DNA of 64,000 nucleotides from Microbacterium sp. (GCA_013823625.1 PNMM01000001.1:806001-870000); one strand, 5' to 3'. Counted from the stretch's first letter, positions 33,397 to 43,057 are shown. The notes: generated by a model not told the origin, from the letters alone. Translations and numbers: made by a program.

Positions 33397-34179
33397 TCAG
33401 GCTGCCCGCGCCGCAAAGCGCGCGCCGTCACGGGTGACGACGAGTCCGAGCCCGAAGGTGGCCGTGAGGTTCTCGCTCGTGATGACGTCGGCCAATGCCC
33501 CGGCCGCGGCGATTTCTCCGTCGCGCAACAGCATGGCGTGCGTGAAGCCCGGCGGAATCTCTTCGACGTGGTGGGTCACCATGACCATCGCGGGCGAGCT
33601 CGGCTCGCTCGCGTAGGCGCCGAGCAACTGCAACAGCTCTTCGCGCGCGCCGAGGTCGAGGCTTGCCGCGGGTTCGTCCAGAAGCAGCAACTCGGGGTCG
33701 GTCATAATCGCCCGCGCGATTTGCACGCGCTTCTGCTCGCCGTCGCTCAGGGTGCCGAAGAGGCGGTCTTCGAACCCGTCGAGGTGCCACTCGCGCAGTA
33801 CGCGCTGGGCGCGGCGAACATCCACCTCGTCATAGTTTTCGTTCCACCGGCCGGTGACCGAGTACGAGGCCGTCATGACGACATCGAGCGTGCGTTCGTT
33901 GCCCGGGATGCGCCGCGCGAGTGCCGTCGAGGCAAAACCAATGCGCGGCCGCAACTCGAAGACGTCGGTCGCGCCGAGCTGTTCGTCGAGCACCGTGGCC
34001 CGCCCCGAACTCGGGTGCATGAACGACGCGGCGACCTGCAACATCGTGGTCTTGCCCGCGCCGTTGGGGCCGAGAACGACCCAGCGCTCGTCAGAATTCA
34101 CCTGCCACGTGACGTGGCTCAAGATGGCGTTGCCGTCACGCGTGAGAGAGACATCGTCGAACTGAAGAACGCTAGCCAT
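33397..34179 (-). CDS. ABC transporter ATP-binding protein, stand-alone (YlmA/ModF-like)
   Basis: A 260-residue ABC ATPase. Walker A 'LGPNGAGKTT' (about 36-45), a signature reading 'LSDGEQKRV' in place of LSGGQ, Walker B 'LLLLDEPAASLD' and the switch 'VTHH' are present. No membrane subunit is encoded next to it. The altered signature recurs in the YlmA/ModF-like cytoplasmic ATPases, so its task may not be transport. The next gene, glgA, starts 12 bp away on the same strand but is transcribed first. Confidence 0.86.
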   Translation of the reverse strand: MASVLQFDDVSLTRDGNAILSHVTWQVNSDERWVVLGPNGAGKTTMLQVAASFMHPSSGRATVLDEQLGATDVFELRPRIGFASTALARRIPGNERTLDVVMTASYSVTGRWNENYDEVDVRRAQRVLREWHLDGFEDRLFGTLSDGEQKRVQIARAIMTDPELLLLDEPAASLDLGAREELLQLLGAYASEPSSPAMVMVTHHVEEIPPGFTHAMLLRDGEIAAAGALADVITSENLTATFGLGLVVTRDGARFAARAA

Positions 34180-34191
34180 GATGCCTCCAGC

Positions 34192-35373
34192 CTAGAGCAG
34201 GCTGCGATACAGCTCGGTCGTGCGCTGCGCGATGCGGTCCCACGAAAACATCTGTTCGGCGCGCTCTCGACCAGCCGCGCCCATGGCGTACGCGAGGTTC
34301 TCGTCGCTCACGACCTCGGTGAGCGTGGCCGCAAGATCGGCAATGAATCGCTCGGGATCGAGAGGAGTGCCCGAGCCGTCGTGAACCTGGTCGATCGGCA
34401 CAAGCCGGCCCGTGACGCCATCGTCGACGACCTCGGGAATTCCACCGGTGTTGGTGCCGACAACCGCGACACCGCACGCCATGGCCTCGAGATTCACGAT
34501 GCCCAGCGGCTCATACACACTCGGGCACACGAACGTCGTGGCCGACGACAAGACGGCCGACAGCTCGATGGGCGACAGCATCCGCTCGATCCACACGACG
34601 CCCGTGCGTTCTGTCTGCAGGGCAGCGACGCCGTGCTGCACCTCTCGCAGAATCTCGGGGGTGTCAGGCGCACCCGCGCACAGGATCAGCTGCACGTCGG
34701 CCGGAAGCCGTCGGGCCGCCTCCAAGAGGTAGGGCAAGCCCTTCTGCCGCGTGATGCGGCCCACAAACACGACGGAGGGGCGGTCGGGGTCGATGCCGAG
34801 CGCGCGCACGGCATCGTGATCGATCGTGCGTTGCCACCGCTCGAGGTCGATGCCGTTGTGGATGACGCTCACTCGTGACTCGTCGATGTCGGGGTAGCAG
34901 CGCAGGATGTCGCGACGCATGCCGTCGCTCACGGCGATGACAGCATCCGCTGACTCGAAAGCGTTCTTCTCGATCCACCGTGAGATGCGGTAGCCGCCGC
35001 CGAGCTGCTCGGCCTTCCACGGGCGCAACGGTTCGAGGCTGTGGGCCGTCACGACGTGCGGGATGCCGTGCAGCAGTTGCGCCAAGTGGCCAGCAGCATT
35101 GGCATACCAGGTGTGCGAATGCACGATGTCGGCACCGTCGACATCGTCGGCAATCGCCAGGTCAACGCCGAGGGTGGCGAGGGCAGGATTCGCCGAGCTG
35201 AGTGCGCCCGGAACGAGGTAGGCGTGCGTGTCGGCCTCATTGCGCGGGGCGCCAAAGCACCGCACGCGAACGTCGTGATCGTCGCGCAAAGCACGCACGA
35301 GTTCGGCGACGTGCACCCCCGCTCCCCCGTAGACCTCGGGCGGATACTCACGGCTAATCACATCGACGCGCAT
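34192..35373 (-). CDS. glgA: Glycogen synthase, actinobacterial GT4 type (GlgA/GlgM)
   Basis: A 393-residue GT-B enzyme. In mycobacteria the homologue makes maltose-1-phosphate from ADP-glucose for the GlgE glycogen route. The N-terminal 'SREYPPEVYGGAGVHV' (about 7-22), 'VTAHSLEPLRPWK' and the C-terminal 'FVGRITRQKGL' and 'SVYEPLGIVNLEAMACG' are all characteristic. It is divergent from glgC (63 bp between starts), and the pair makes ADP-glucose and uses it. Confidence 0.92.
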   Translation of the reverse strand: MRVDVISREYPPEVYGGAGVHVAELVRALRDDHDVRVRCFGAPRNEADTHAYLVPGALSSANPALATLGVDLAIADDVDGADIVHSHTWYANAAGHLAQLLHGIPHVVTAHSLEPLRPWKAEQLGGGYRISRWIEKNAFESADAVIAVSDGMRRDILRCYPDIDESRVSVIHNGIDLERWQRTIDHDAVRALGIDPDRPSVVFVGRITRQKGLPYLLEAARRLPADVQLILCAGAPDTPEILREVQHGVAALQTERTGVVWIERMLSPIELSAVLSSATTFVCPSVYEPLGIVNLEAMACGVAVVGTNTGGIPEVVDDGVTGRLVPIDQVHDGSGTPLDPERFIADLAATLTEVVSDENLAYAMGAAGRERAEQMFSWDRIAQRTTELYRSLL

Positions 35374-35436
35374 GTCGATGACGCTAGTACAGGCGAGCCT
35401 CTATGACGTCACCCGTTGCTCGCCTAAGGTGGGGCC

Positions 35437-36672
35437 ATGTCGACTCCCAAGATCTTCGGAATCGTGCTCGCCGGTGGTGAAGGAAAGCGGCTTATGCCCC
35501 TCACCGTCGACCGCGCCAAGCCTGCTGTGCCCTTCGCGGGCGGCTATCGACTGATCGACTTCGCGTTGTCGAACCTCATCAACTCGGGGCTTCGCCAACT
35601 CGTCGTGTTGACGCAGTACAAGAGCCACTCGCTCGACCGCCACGTCTCTCAGACCTGGCGGCTCAGTGGCATGCTCAACGCCTACGTGGCCTCGGTGCCC
35701 GCGCAGCAGAGACTCGGCAAGCGCTGGTTCTCGGGTTCGGCCGACGCGATTCTGCAGAGTCTCAACCTCATCCGCGACGAGAAGCCCGACATCGTGGTCG
35801 TCGTCGGCGCTGACCACGTCTACCGCATGGACTTTCGCCAGATGATCGAGGCGCACATCGCCAACGGTGCGGGCGTCACGGTCGCGGGCATCCGTCAGCC
35901 CATCTCGCTCGCCGACCAATTCGGCGTCATTGAGACCGACCCGACTAACCCGCAGCGCATCGCGGCCTTTCACGAGAAGCCAAAGAACGCCGTGGGGCTC
36001 GCCGACTCGCCCCTCGAAGTGCTCGCCTCGATGGGCAACTACGTCTTCGACGCCGACGTGCTCGTCGACGCCGTCACGCGCGATGGTGACGACGCCGACA
36101 GTTCGCATGACATGGGCGGTGACATCGTTCCGGCCTTCGTGCGCGATGGCCGTGCCTTCGTCTACGACCTCAACAACAACGAGGTTCCGGGGTCGACCGA
36201 ACGCGATCGCTTCTACTGGCGCGACGTGGGCACGATCGAGTCGTTCTTCGACGCCCACCAAGACCTCATCTCGGCCCTGCCCGTGTTCAACCTCTACAAC
36301 AGCGACTGGCCAATCTACTCGCAGCAGCTCAACTCGCCTCCCGCGAAGTTCGTGCGCGACGCCGCCGGCAACACCGGCAACGTCGTTGACTCGATCGTGT
36401 CGCTCGGCGCCGTCATCTCAGGCTCCCTTATCGAGCGCAGTGTGCTCGGGCCATGGGTCACGATCGAGTCAGCAGAGGTGACCGACACCGTGGTGTTCGA
36501 GCGCGTGAAGATCGGCGCGGGTGCCGTCGTGCGCCGGGCTATCCTCGACAAAGAGGTAGTCGTGGCGCCGGGCGCCCAGGTGGGAGTCGACCACGACGCC
36601 GACCGCGCTCGCGGCCTCACGGTCACCGAGACGGGAATCGTGGTCGCCGGCAAGGGCGTCCGCATCGAGTAG
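35437..36672 (+). CDS. glgC: Glucose-1-phosphate adenylyltransferase
   Basis: Makes ADP-glucose from ATP and glucose-1-phosphate, the committed step of glycogen synthesis. The 411-residue protein has the nucleotidyltransferase signature '[14 protein letters not shown]' (about 9-22), '[16 protein letters not shown]', 'SGSADAI' and a C-terminal left-handed beta helix. It is divergent from glgA. Confidence 0.96.
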   Translation: MSTPKIFGIVLAGGEGKRLMPLTVDRAKPAVPFAGGYRLIDFALSNLINSGLRQLVVLTQYKSHSLDRHVSQTWRLSGMLNAYVASVPAQQRLGKRWFSGSADAILQSLNLIRDEKPDIVVVVGADHVYRMDFRQMIEAHIANGAGVTVAGIRQPISLADQFGVIETDPTNPQRIAAFHEKPKNAVGLADSPLEVLASMGNYVFDADVLVDAVTRDGDDADSSHDMGGDIVPAFVRDGRAFVYDLNNNEVPGSTERDRFYWRDVGTIESFFDAHQDLISALPVFNLYNSDWPIYSQQLNSPPAKFVRDAAGNTGNVVDSIVSLGAVISGSLIERSVLGPWVTIESAEVTDTVVFERVKIGAGAVVRRAILDKEVVVAPGAQVGVDHDADRARGLTVTETGIVVAGKGVRIE

Positions 36673-36715
36673 AGCGGCTTCTGTCGCCCCGAGCCGCGCA
36701 GGAGCATCCACGATC

Positions 36716-37351
36716 ATGGCGTCATTTCTGGTGGTGCTCGATGTTGACTCAACCCTGATCGAGCAAGAGGCCATCGAGCTTCTCGCTGATGAGGCGGGCG
36801 TGGGCGCTGAGGTCGCCGCGATCACCGCGCGTGCGATGGCCGGCGAGCTCGACTTTGCCGCATCACTCGCCGAGCGAGTCTCGTTGCTTGCGGGCCTCGA
36901 CACCGCGGCGGTCGACAGGGTTGCCCCGCGCATCACGCTCACGCAGGGCGCACGTGAACTCGTCGCGGGTGCGCATGCGGCGGGCGGATGCGTTGCCGTG
37001 GTTTCCGGCGGATTCCACGAGCTGCTCGACCCGATCGCGCTCGAGCTCGGCCTCGACGCGCACCGCGCCAACCGACTCACCGCGGCCGACGGTCGCTTCA
37101 CGGGTACGACAGCTGGACCCGTGATTGATGCGCCGGCAAAGGCCGACGCGCTCCTCGAATGGGCAGCACACTTCGACGTGCCTGTGCACCGCACGGTTGC
37201 CGTGGGCGATGGCGCGAACGACCTCGCGATGATGGCGACCGCCGGGTTGTCGATTGCCTTCGACGCGAAGCCCGTGGTGCGCGCCGCAGCGCACGTGAGC
37301 TTGCCCGATCGCGACCTCTCGGCCGTGCTCTCGGTATTGGGGCTGCGCTAG
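36716..37351 (+). CDS. serB: Phosphoserine phosphatase
   Basis: Final step of serine synthesis. The 211-residue HAD enzyme has 'DVDSTL' (motif I, about 9-14), 'SGGFHE' (motif II) and 'VGDGANDLAMM' (motif III/IV, about 162-172). It lacks the N-terminal ACT-like domain of longer SerB proteins. The gene follows glgC after 43 bp and is followed closely by the convergent fabG. Confidence 0.93.
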   Translation: MASFLVVLDVDSTLIEQEAIELLADEAGVGAEVAAITARAMAGELDFAASLAERVSLLAGLDTAAVDRVAPRITLTQGARELVAGAHAAGGCVAVVSGGFHELLDPIALELGLDAHRANRLTAADGRFTGTTAGPVIDAPAKADALLEWAAHFDVPVHRTVAVGDGANDLAMMATAGLSIAFDAKPVVRAAAHVSLPDRDLSAVLSVLGLR

Positions 37352-37354
37352 GGC

Positions 37355-38065
37355 TTAGTGGCCCATGCCCAGGCCGCCGTCGACCGGAATCACGGCGCCG
37401 CTGATGTAGGCCGCGTCGTCGCTCGCGAGCCACGTCACGACGCGCGCAACCTCGAGCGGCGTCGCGAAGCGACCCGCCGGAATGGCCTCTTGGTATGCCT
37501 TCTGCTGGTCTTCGGGCAGAGCAGCCGTCATGTCGGTCTCGATGAATCCCGGGGCGACGACGTTGGCCGTGATGCCCCGGCCGCCGAGCTCGCGCGTCAG
37601 CGAGCGCGCCATGCCGACAAGTGCCGATTTCGAGGCGCTGTAGTTGACCTGACCGGCGGAGCCGTAGAGCCCCACGACGCTCGAGATCAAGATGATGCGG
37701 CCGAACCGTGCCTTGAGCATCCCCTTCGATGCGCGCTTGACGGTGCGGAAGGCGCCCGTGAGGTTGGTGTCGATGACGTCGGTGAAGTCGTCTTCTGACA
37801 TGCGCAGCAGCAGAGTGTCGCGCGTGATGCCGGCGTTCGCCACCACCACCTCGATCGGACCGAGTTCGGCCTCGACGGTCGAGAACGCGGCGTCGAGCGA
37901 CGCGGAATCGGTGACGTCGGCGATGACGGTCAGTGAGCCCTCGGGGCCTGAACCAGAACGGGCCGTGACGGCCACGCGGTGGCCCTGAGCCACGAACTCT
38001 TGGGCGATCGAAAAGCCGATGCCGCGATTGCCGCCGGTGACAAGAACAGTGCGCTGGGTGGTCAT
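37355..38065 (-). CDS. fabG: 3-oxoacyl-ACP reductase (FabG/MabA-like SDR)
   Basis: A 236-residue short-chain dehydrogenase that reduces 3-oxoacyl-ACP with NADPH. 'VTGGNRGIGF' (about 9-18) is the cofactor loop, 'NAG' follows, and the catalytic Ser-Tyr-Lys appears as 'ISSVVG' and 'YSASK'. 'VAPGFIETDM' is also typical. ATG 38065 has GGAG just upstream. The close MabA-type sequence is usual in actinobacteria. Convergent with serB, 3 bp apart. Confidence 0.93.
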   Translation of the reverse strand: MTTQRTVLVTGGNRGIGFSIAQEFVAQGHRVAVTARSGSGPEGSLTVIADVTDSASLDAAFSTVEAELGPIEVVVANAGITRDTLLLRMSEDDFTDVIDTNLTGAFRTVKRASKGMLKARFGRIILISSVVGLYGSAGQVNYSASKSALVGMARSLTRELGGRGITANVVAPGFIETDMTAALPEDQQKAYQEAIPAGRFATPLEVARVVTWLASDDAAYISGAVIPVDGGLGMGH

Positions 38066-38108
38066 GGCTCCCCAGCATATGCGCAACGTCGCGGGCTACC
38101 ATCGCCGT

Positions 38109-38402
38109 GTGTCGAAGCCCACCCCCAGTGCCATTACGAGCCTGCCGACGTCGCCCGACGACGAGCGCCGCGAGCGCATGGTGCGCTACGCGGTTGCCAT
38201 GGGAATTCGCATGGTGTGCATCGGAGCGTGCTTCGTGACGCCGGGATGGTGGATGCTCATTCCCGCGTTCGGCGCCATCGCGCTTCCGTACTTCGCGGTC
38301 ATCGCCGCGAACACCGTTCGCTCCTCGCCGCGCGCCGCGGTCGAGCGCCCCGGGGCCATCCTGCCCATCAACAACCGCCCGTCGTCGAGCGAGCCCGCGT
38401 GA
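38109..38402 (+). CDS. DUF3099 family membrane protein
   Basis: A 97-residue actinobacterial protein. A hydrophilic N terminus ('TSLPTSPDDERRERMVRY') is followed by two hydrophobic helices (about 26-43 and 46-66) and a Pro/Ser-rich tail. Function unknown. GTG 38109 is the likely start. Its stop overlaps the next start by 4 nt (GTGA). Confidence 0.82.
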   Translation: MSKPTPSAITSLPTSPDDERRERMVRYAVAMGIRMVCIGACFVTPGWWMLIPAFGAIALPYFAVIAANTVRSSPRAAVERPGAILPINNRPSSSEPA

Positions 38403-38641
38403 TCGATCTGCCGGGTTCGATTTCGAGCGTGCGGTGCTCGCGCGCCGGATGCCGCGCCGAGGCCACGTGGGCCGTCAACTGGCGCAACCCCCGCATCCAC
38501 ACTCCCGACCGTGTCAAGGTGTGGCTCGCGTGCGATGAGCACCGCGACTTTCTGTACGACTACGTCGACGCGCGAGGGTTTCCGGTCACGATTACACCCG
38601 CGGGTGTTGTCGTCGACCGGGTTCCCGAACCGGGAGAATAG
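38399..38641 (+). CDS. Small Cys-containing actinobacterial protein, function unknown
   Basis: An 80-residue protein with 'VRCSRAGCRAEATWAVNWRNPRIH' in its first half and 'WLACDEHRDFLYDY' in the second. The Cys-x4-Cys pair and Cys-x2-His pair suggest a small zinc-ribbon-like fold. I do not recognise a function; similar proteins sometimes carry an unsupported 'acetone carboxylase' label. It is coupled to DUF3099 by a 4-nt overlap and followed by SURF1 after 6 nt. Confidence 0.68.
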   Translation: MIDLPGSISSVRCSRAGCRAEATWAVNWRNPRIHTPDRVKVWLACDEHRDFLYDYVDARGFPVTITPAGVVVDRVPEPGE

Positions 38642-38647
38642 TTAGTT

Positions 38648-39487
38648 GTGAGCATTCTCTCGCTGGCCCTCACGCGCCGCTGGCTGGGGTGGCTCGCCTT
38701 CACGACCGTCTTCGCAATTGCGTGCGTCGCCCTCGCGCAGTGGCAGTGGGCGCGCCGTGTCGAGACCGTGGCCGAGATTCGCGTTGTCGCCCAGAACTGG
38801 GATGCCGCGCCCGTCGCTCTGCGCGAGGTTCTGCCGGGCGACACCCCGCTGGACCCCGATGCGGAATGGACCCCCGTTGCGCTCGAGGGCGAGTACCTCC
38901 TCGATCAGCAGCTGCTCGTTCGTAACCGGCCACTCACCGGCCGCCCCGGCTTCGAAGTGCTCACTCCCCTGCTGCTTGACTCGGGCGAGATCTTCATCGT
39001 CAATCGCGGCTGGCTACCGACCGGTGAAGCTCAAGACTCGCCCGACGTCGTGCCGTCGCCTCCCACCGGCACGGTTGAGGTCATTGCCCGCCTCAAGCCC
39101 GGTGAACCGACGATCGCGGGCCGTGGTGCCCCTGAGGGCCAAATCGCGACCATCAACCTTCCCGAACTCGTCGAACGCATTGAGGGCGGGGAGGTTGTCG
39201 CCGGGGCATATGGCCTGCTCGATTCCGAGTCTCCCGCTGCGGCCGAACGGCCCACCGCTGCGCTACGCCCCGCGCCCGACGAAGGCCCGCACTTGAGCTA
39301 CACGTTCCAGTGGTACTTGTTCGCCCTGCTCGGGTTCATTGGCTTCGGGTGGGCGTTGCGGCACGAGCACCGGGCGATGCGCGCCGAAGAGACTGGCGTT
39401 CCGATTGAACCCCGCAAGCCGCGCCGGCCCACCGACGCCGACATCGAAGACGAGATTCTCGACGCGGGTTCGCCACGCGGTAGCTAG
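38648..39487 (+). CDS. SURF1 family cytochrome oxidase assembly protein
   Basis: A 279-residue membrane protein with two terminal helices (about 11-29 and 219-236) and a large outer domain. 'LAQWQWARR' near the first helix, 'VALEGEYLLDQQLLVRNRP' and 'YTFQWYLFALLGFIGFGWALRHE' are SURF1 hallmarks. It probably helps haem insertion in the aa3-type oxidase, matching ctaA and ctaB about 8 kb away. A charged cytoplasmic tail follows. Its stop overlaps the convergent ABC-F stop in CTAG. Confidence 0.9.
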   Translation: MSILSLALTRRWLGWLAFTTVFAIACVALAQWQWARRVETVAEIRVVAQNWDAAPVALREVLPGDTPLDPDAEWTPVALEGEYLLDQQLLVRNRPLTGRPGFEVLTPLLLDSGEIFIVNRGWLPTGEAQDSPDVVPSPPTGTVEVIARLKPGEPTIAGRGAPEGQIATINLPELVERIEGGEVVAGAYGLLDSESPAAAERPTAALRPAPDEGPHLSYTFQWYLFALLGFIGFGWALRHEHRAMRAEETGVPIEPRKPRRPTDADIEDEILDAGSPRGS

Positions 39488-41082
39488 GCGAGCGAGATGA
39501 GCTCGGCGTAGTCCGCCGTCCAGAGGTCTTCGACCCCGTCGGGCATGATGAGCACGCGCTCGGGATTGAGAGCCGAAACAGCGCCCTCATCGTGGCTCAC
39601 GAGCACCACGGCACCCGAGTAGCTCGCGAGAGCACCCAGAATCTCTTCCCGGCTCGCCGGGTCAAGGTTGTTCGTCGGCTCGTCGAGCAGCAGCAGGTTC
39701 GCCTTCGAAACCACGAGCGTCGCGAGCGAGAGCCGCGTCTTCTCCCCACCCGAGAGCACTCCGGCGGGCTTGAGTACGTCATCACCCACGAAGAGGAATG
39801 ATCCCAAGACGCTGCGCGCCTCACGCTCGGTGATCGACTCGCTCGCGCTCATCATGTTTTCAAGCACGCTGCGCTTGACGTCGAGGGTCTCGTGCTCTTG
39901 CGCGTAGTAGCCCACACGCAGGCCGTGACCGGGTTCGATGGCGCCCGTGTCGGGAGCATCCACCCCAGCCAAAATGCGCAGCAGCGTGGTCTTGCCGGCA
40001 CCGTTGAGGCCCAGGATGACCACCTTCGACCCGCGGTCGACCGCAAGATCGACCGCCGTGAAGATCTCGAGCGAGCCGTAGCTCTTCGAGAGATTGTGCG
40101 CCTGAAGCGGGGTCTTGCCCACGGGAGCCGGTTCGGGAAATCGCAGCTTGGCGACACGGTCGACAGCACGCACCTCGTCGAGGCCAGCCAGCATCTTCTC
40201 GGCGCGAGCCACCATCTGGTGCGAAGCTGCTGCCTTCGACGCCTTGGCGCCAAACTTCGCTGCCTGCAGCTGCAGTGAGGTGGCCTTCTTCTCGACGTTC
40301 GCGCGCTCTTTCTTGCGGCGCTCTTCGTCGGCTTCGCGCTGGCGCAGGTAGTTCTTCCAGCCCATGTTGTAAACGTCGATGACCGTGCGATTGGCGTCGA
40401 GGTAGAAGACGCGGTTGACGGTCTCTTCGACGAGGTGCACATCGTGGCTGATGACGATGAAGCCGCCCTGATAGGCCTTCAGGAAGTCGCGCAGCCAGAC
40501 GACCGAGTCGGCATCGAGGTGGTTGGTCGGTTCGTCAAGAATCATCGTCTCGGCATCGCTGAACAGGATGCGGGCGAGTTCAATGCGGCGGCGCTGACCT
40601 CCCGACAGCGTGCTGAGCGGCTGGCTGAGGATGCGATCGGGAAGACTCAGGTTGCTCGCAATCGCCGCCGCTTCTGCTTCTGCCGCGTAACCGCCGAGCG
40701 CGTGGAACCGGTCGGTGAGTCGCCCGTACTGGCCCATCGCCTTCTCGGCCACGGCGGGGTTGCTGCTCCCCATATCGATCGACGCGAGTTCCATGTCGAT
40801 GACGATCTGGCCGAGCCCGCGGGCGTCAAGAATGCGTGTGCGCGCGAGCTGCTCCGGGTCGCCAGCGCGGGGGTCTTGCGGAAGGTAGCCGATTTCGCCC
40901 GTGCGCGTGATCGTGCCACCCGTGGGCTGGCCCTCACCCGCAAGGGCGCGCGTCATCGTCGTCTTGCCGGCGCCGTTGCGACCCACGAGCCCGACTTTGT
41001 CGCCCTTATCGACGCGAAACGACACGTTTTCCATCAGCAAGCGCGCCCCGACGCGAATCTCGAGGTCTTGCACAGCGAGCAC
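39484..41082 (-). CDS. ABC-F family ATP-binding protein (ribosome-associated)
   Basis: A 532-residue protein with two ABC domains and no membrane segment. Walker A 'GRNGAGKTT' and 'GLNGAGKTT', signatures 'LSGGQRRR' and 'LSGGEKTR', Walker B 'LDEPTNHLD' and 'LDEPTNNLD'. A charged linker of about 80 residues ('EERRKKERANVEKKA') joins the halves. ABC-F proteins act on stalled ribosomes (EttA-like) or give antibiotic resistance; which applies here is unclear. The start is GTG 41082. Confidence 0.93.
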   Translation of the reverse strand: MLAVQDLEIRVGARLLMENVSFRVDKGDKVGLVGRNGAGKTTMTRALAGEGQPTGGTITRTGEIGYLPQDPRAGDPEQLARTRILDARGLGQIVIDMELASIDMGSSNPAVAEKAMGQYGRLTDRFHALGGYAAEAEAAAIASNLSLPDRILSQPLSTLSGGQRRRIELARILFSDAETMILDEPTNHLDADSVVWLRDFLKAYQGGFIVISHDVHLVEETVNRVFYLDANRTVIDVYNMGWKNYLRQREADEERRKKERANVEKKATSLQLQAAKFGAKASKAAASHQMVARAEKMLAGLDEVRAVDRVAKLRFPEPAPVGKTPLQAHNLSKSYGSLEIFTAVDLAVDRGSKVVILGLNGAGKTTLLRILAGVDAPDTGAIEPGHGLRVGYYAQEHETLDVKRSVLENMMSASESITEREARSVLGSFLFVGDDVLKPAGVLSGGEKTRLSLATLVVSKANLLLLDEPTNNLDPASREEILGALASYSGAVVLVSHDEGAVSALNPERVLIMPDGVEDLWTADYAELISLA

Positions 41083-41188
41083 AGCGAACGTCCGTTTCTT
41101 TAGTGGGTTTCGACCACCACGCCGACGGGGTGCCAGCCCGATAGTCTAACCCTGTCCCCCGCACCCGACTTCTCGTAAGGAAGCCCCC

Positions 41189-41809
41189 GTGTCGATCGCC
41201 GCCACTCCGCTCGTCCGCCCCACGCTCATTGACCGCGTCGTGACCCGCACCTGGGTGAGCGACATCGCCCTGGTTGTTGCCGGCACCGCTCTTGTTGCCG
41301 TTCTCGCACAGGTGGCGATTCCGCTGTGGCCAGTTCCGGTGACGGGCCAGACCCTCGCCGTGCTCTTGGTCGGCGCTGGTCTTGGCGCCGCACGCGGAGC
41401 CGCGTCGCTCACGCTGTATGCACTTCTGGGCGCCGTGGGCTTGCCGATCTACAGCGAAGCGTCGTCGGGCTGGTCAGTGCTTCTCGGCCCCACCGGTGGG
41501 TACATCATCGGGTTCATCGCCTCCGCTGCCATCGTGGGATGGGCAGCCGAGCGCTCGTGGGACCGTGGCTGGTACAAGCCCATCATCACCTTCATCGGCG
41601 GCTCGCTCGTGGTCTTCGCTTTCGGCCTGCCGTGGCTCGCCGTGTCGCTCGGCCAACTCGGACTCCCCAACGACCTGCAGTCCGTACTCATTGCAGGCTT
41701 CTACCCGTTCATCATCGGCGGGCTCATCAAGGCTGCGATCGCTGCTGCCCTGCTTCCCGCCCTCTGGGCCGCTGCCGAGCGCTCACAGCGCTCACAGCGC
41801 TCCGAGTAA
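41189..41809 (+). CDS. bioY: BioY family biotin transporter (ECF S component)
   Basis: A 206-residue membrane protein with six predicted helices. 'IPLWPVPVTGQTLAVLL' (about 47-63), 'GAGLGAARGA' and 'LLGPTGGYIIGFI' are BioY motifs. It takes up biotin, alone or with an ECF energising module, which is not encoded here. GTG 41189 has AAGGA upstream. The C terminus contains a small tandem repeat (RSQRSQRS) caused by a 9-nt DNA repeat. Confidence 0.93.
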   Translation: MSIAATPLVRPTLIDRVVTRTWVSDIALVVAGTALVAVLAQVAIPLWPVPVTGQTLAVLLVGAGLGAARGAASLTLYALLGAVGLPIYSEASSGWSVLLGPTGGYIIGFIASAAIVGWAAERSWDRGWYKPIITFIGGSLVVFAFGLPWLAVSLGQLGLPNDLQSVLIAGFYPFIIGGLIKAAIAAALLPALWAAAERSQRSQRSE

Positions 41810-41817
41810 CGCCGTAA

Positions 41818-41859
41818 CGCCGAAGGGCCCCTGCCATATCTGGCGGGGGCCCTTCGGCG
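41818..41859. terminator. Terminator downstream of bioY
   Basis: A stem of 19 bp with one mismatch, CGCCGAAGGGCCCC-TGCCA / TGGCG-GGGGCCCTTCGGCG, with a TATC loop, 8 bp after the bioY stop. It can act in both directions between bioY and the convergent sufT-like gene. It resembles the rpmE2 terminator in sequence. Confidence 0.82.
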
Positions 41860-41875
41860 TGGAGCGGGGTGCGCA

Positions 41876-41956
41876 CGGGCTCTCAGATGCTGAATCCGAG
41901 GCGCGTGTCGGCGGAGCGTTGGGCACTGAGAGCCCACCGGGCTCTCAGATGCTGAA
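41876..41956. repeat. 19-bp direct repeat at the end of the suf operon
   Basis: CGGGCTCTCAGATGCTGAA occurs at 41876-41894 and again at 41938-41956, offset by 62 bp. The second copy contains the stop codon of the sufT-like gene; the first lies beyond it and on the minus strand still spells a similar tail (LGFSI and stop) in another frame. This looks like a short tail duplication. Confidence 0.8.
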
Positions 41957-41967
41957 GCCCAACGCTC
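41914..41967 (-). terminator. Nested hairpin over the end of the sufT-like gene
   Basis: An outer stem GAGCGTTGGGC (41914-41924) / GCCCAACGCTC (41957-41967) surrounds a perfect inner stem CTGAGAGCCC (41926-41935) / GGGCTCTCAG (41939-41948) with a three-base loop. The TGA stop (41945-41947) lies in the inner stem. No T tract follows, so it may protect or terminate the suf transcript. Confidence 0.6.
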
Positions 41968-42274
41968 TCATCATGTCGCGACCGTCGTCGGTGATGCGCT
42001 CGGGGCCCCACGGCGGCATCCACACCCAGTTGATGCGGAACTGCTCCACGATGCCGTCGAGCGAGTTCGCGATCGATTCCTCGATCACGTCGGTGAGCGG
42101 GCATCCCGCTGACGTCAACGTCATCGAGATGATGAGCGCGTCGCTCTCTTCATCCCATGCGAGGTCGTAGACCAGTCCGAGGTCAACAATGTTGACGCCC
42201 AACTCAGGGTCAACAACGTCTTTCAGGCCCTCTTCGACCTTGTCAAAGAGCTGAGGTTCGAGTGCGGTGGGCAT
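41945..42274 (-). CDS. MIP18/DUF59 family Fe-S assembly protein (SufT-like)
   Basis: A 109-residue protein of the DUF59/MIP18 family, which helps mature Fe-S proteins. 'VVDPELGVNIVDLGLVYD' (about 20-37) and 'TSAGCPLTDVI' (about 54-64, with the conserved Cys) are diagnostic. It is the last gene of the suf operon, 4 bp after sufC. The C terminus lies in a nested hairpin. Confidence 0.9.
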   Translation of the reverse strand: MPTALEPQLFDKVEEGLKDVVDPELGVNIVDLGLVYDLAWDEESDALIISMTLTSAGCPLTDVIEESIANSLDGIVEQFRINWVWMPPWGPERITDDGRDMMRALGFSI

Positions 42275-42278
42275 GCGG

Positions 42279-43043
<765 letters not shown>

Positions 43044-43057
43044 GTGTCGAATAGTCC

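Noticed and set aside
41086-41095. AACGTCCGTT near the bioY upstream region considered as a BioQ/BirA operator.
   Set aside because: It is short, next to the divergent ABC-F start, and its spacing does not match the known TGAAC-N3-GTTAC pattern.
41761-41809. Short tandem repeat (GCTCACAGC) in the end of bioY considered as CRISPR or attachment repeat.
   Set aside because: Only two 9-nt units within the coding region, without spacers; it simply yields an RSQRSQ tail.
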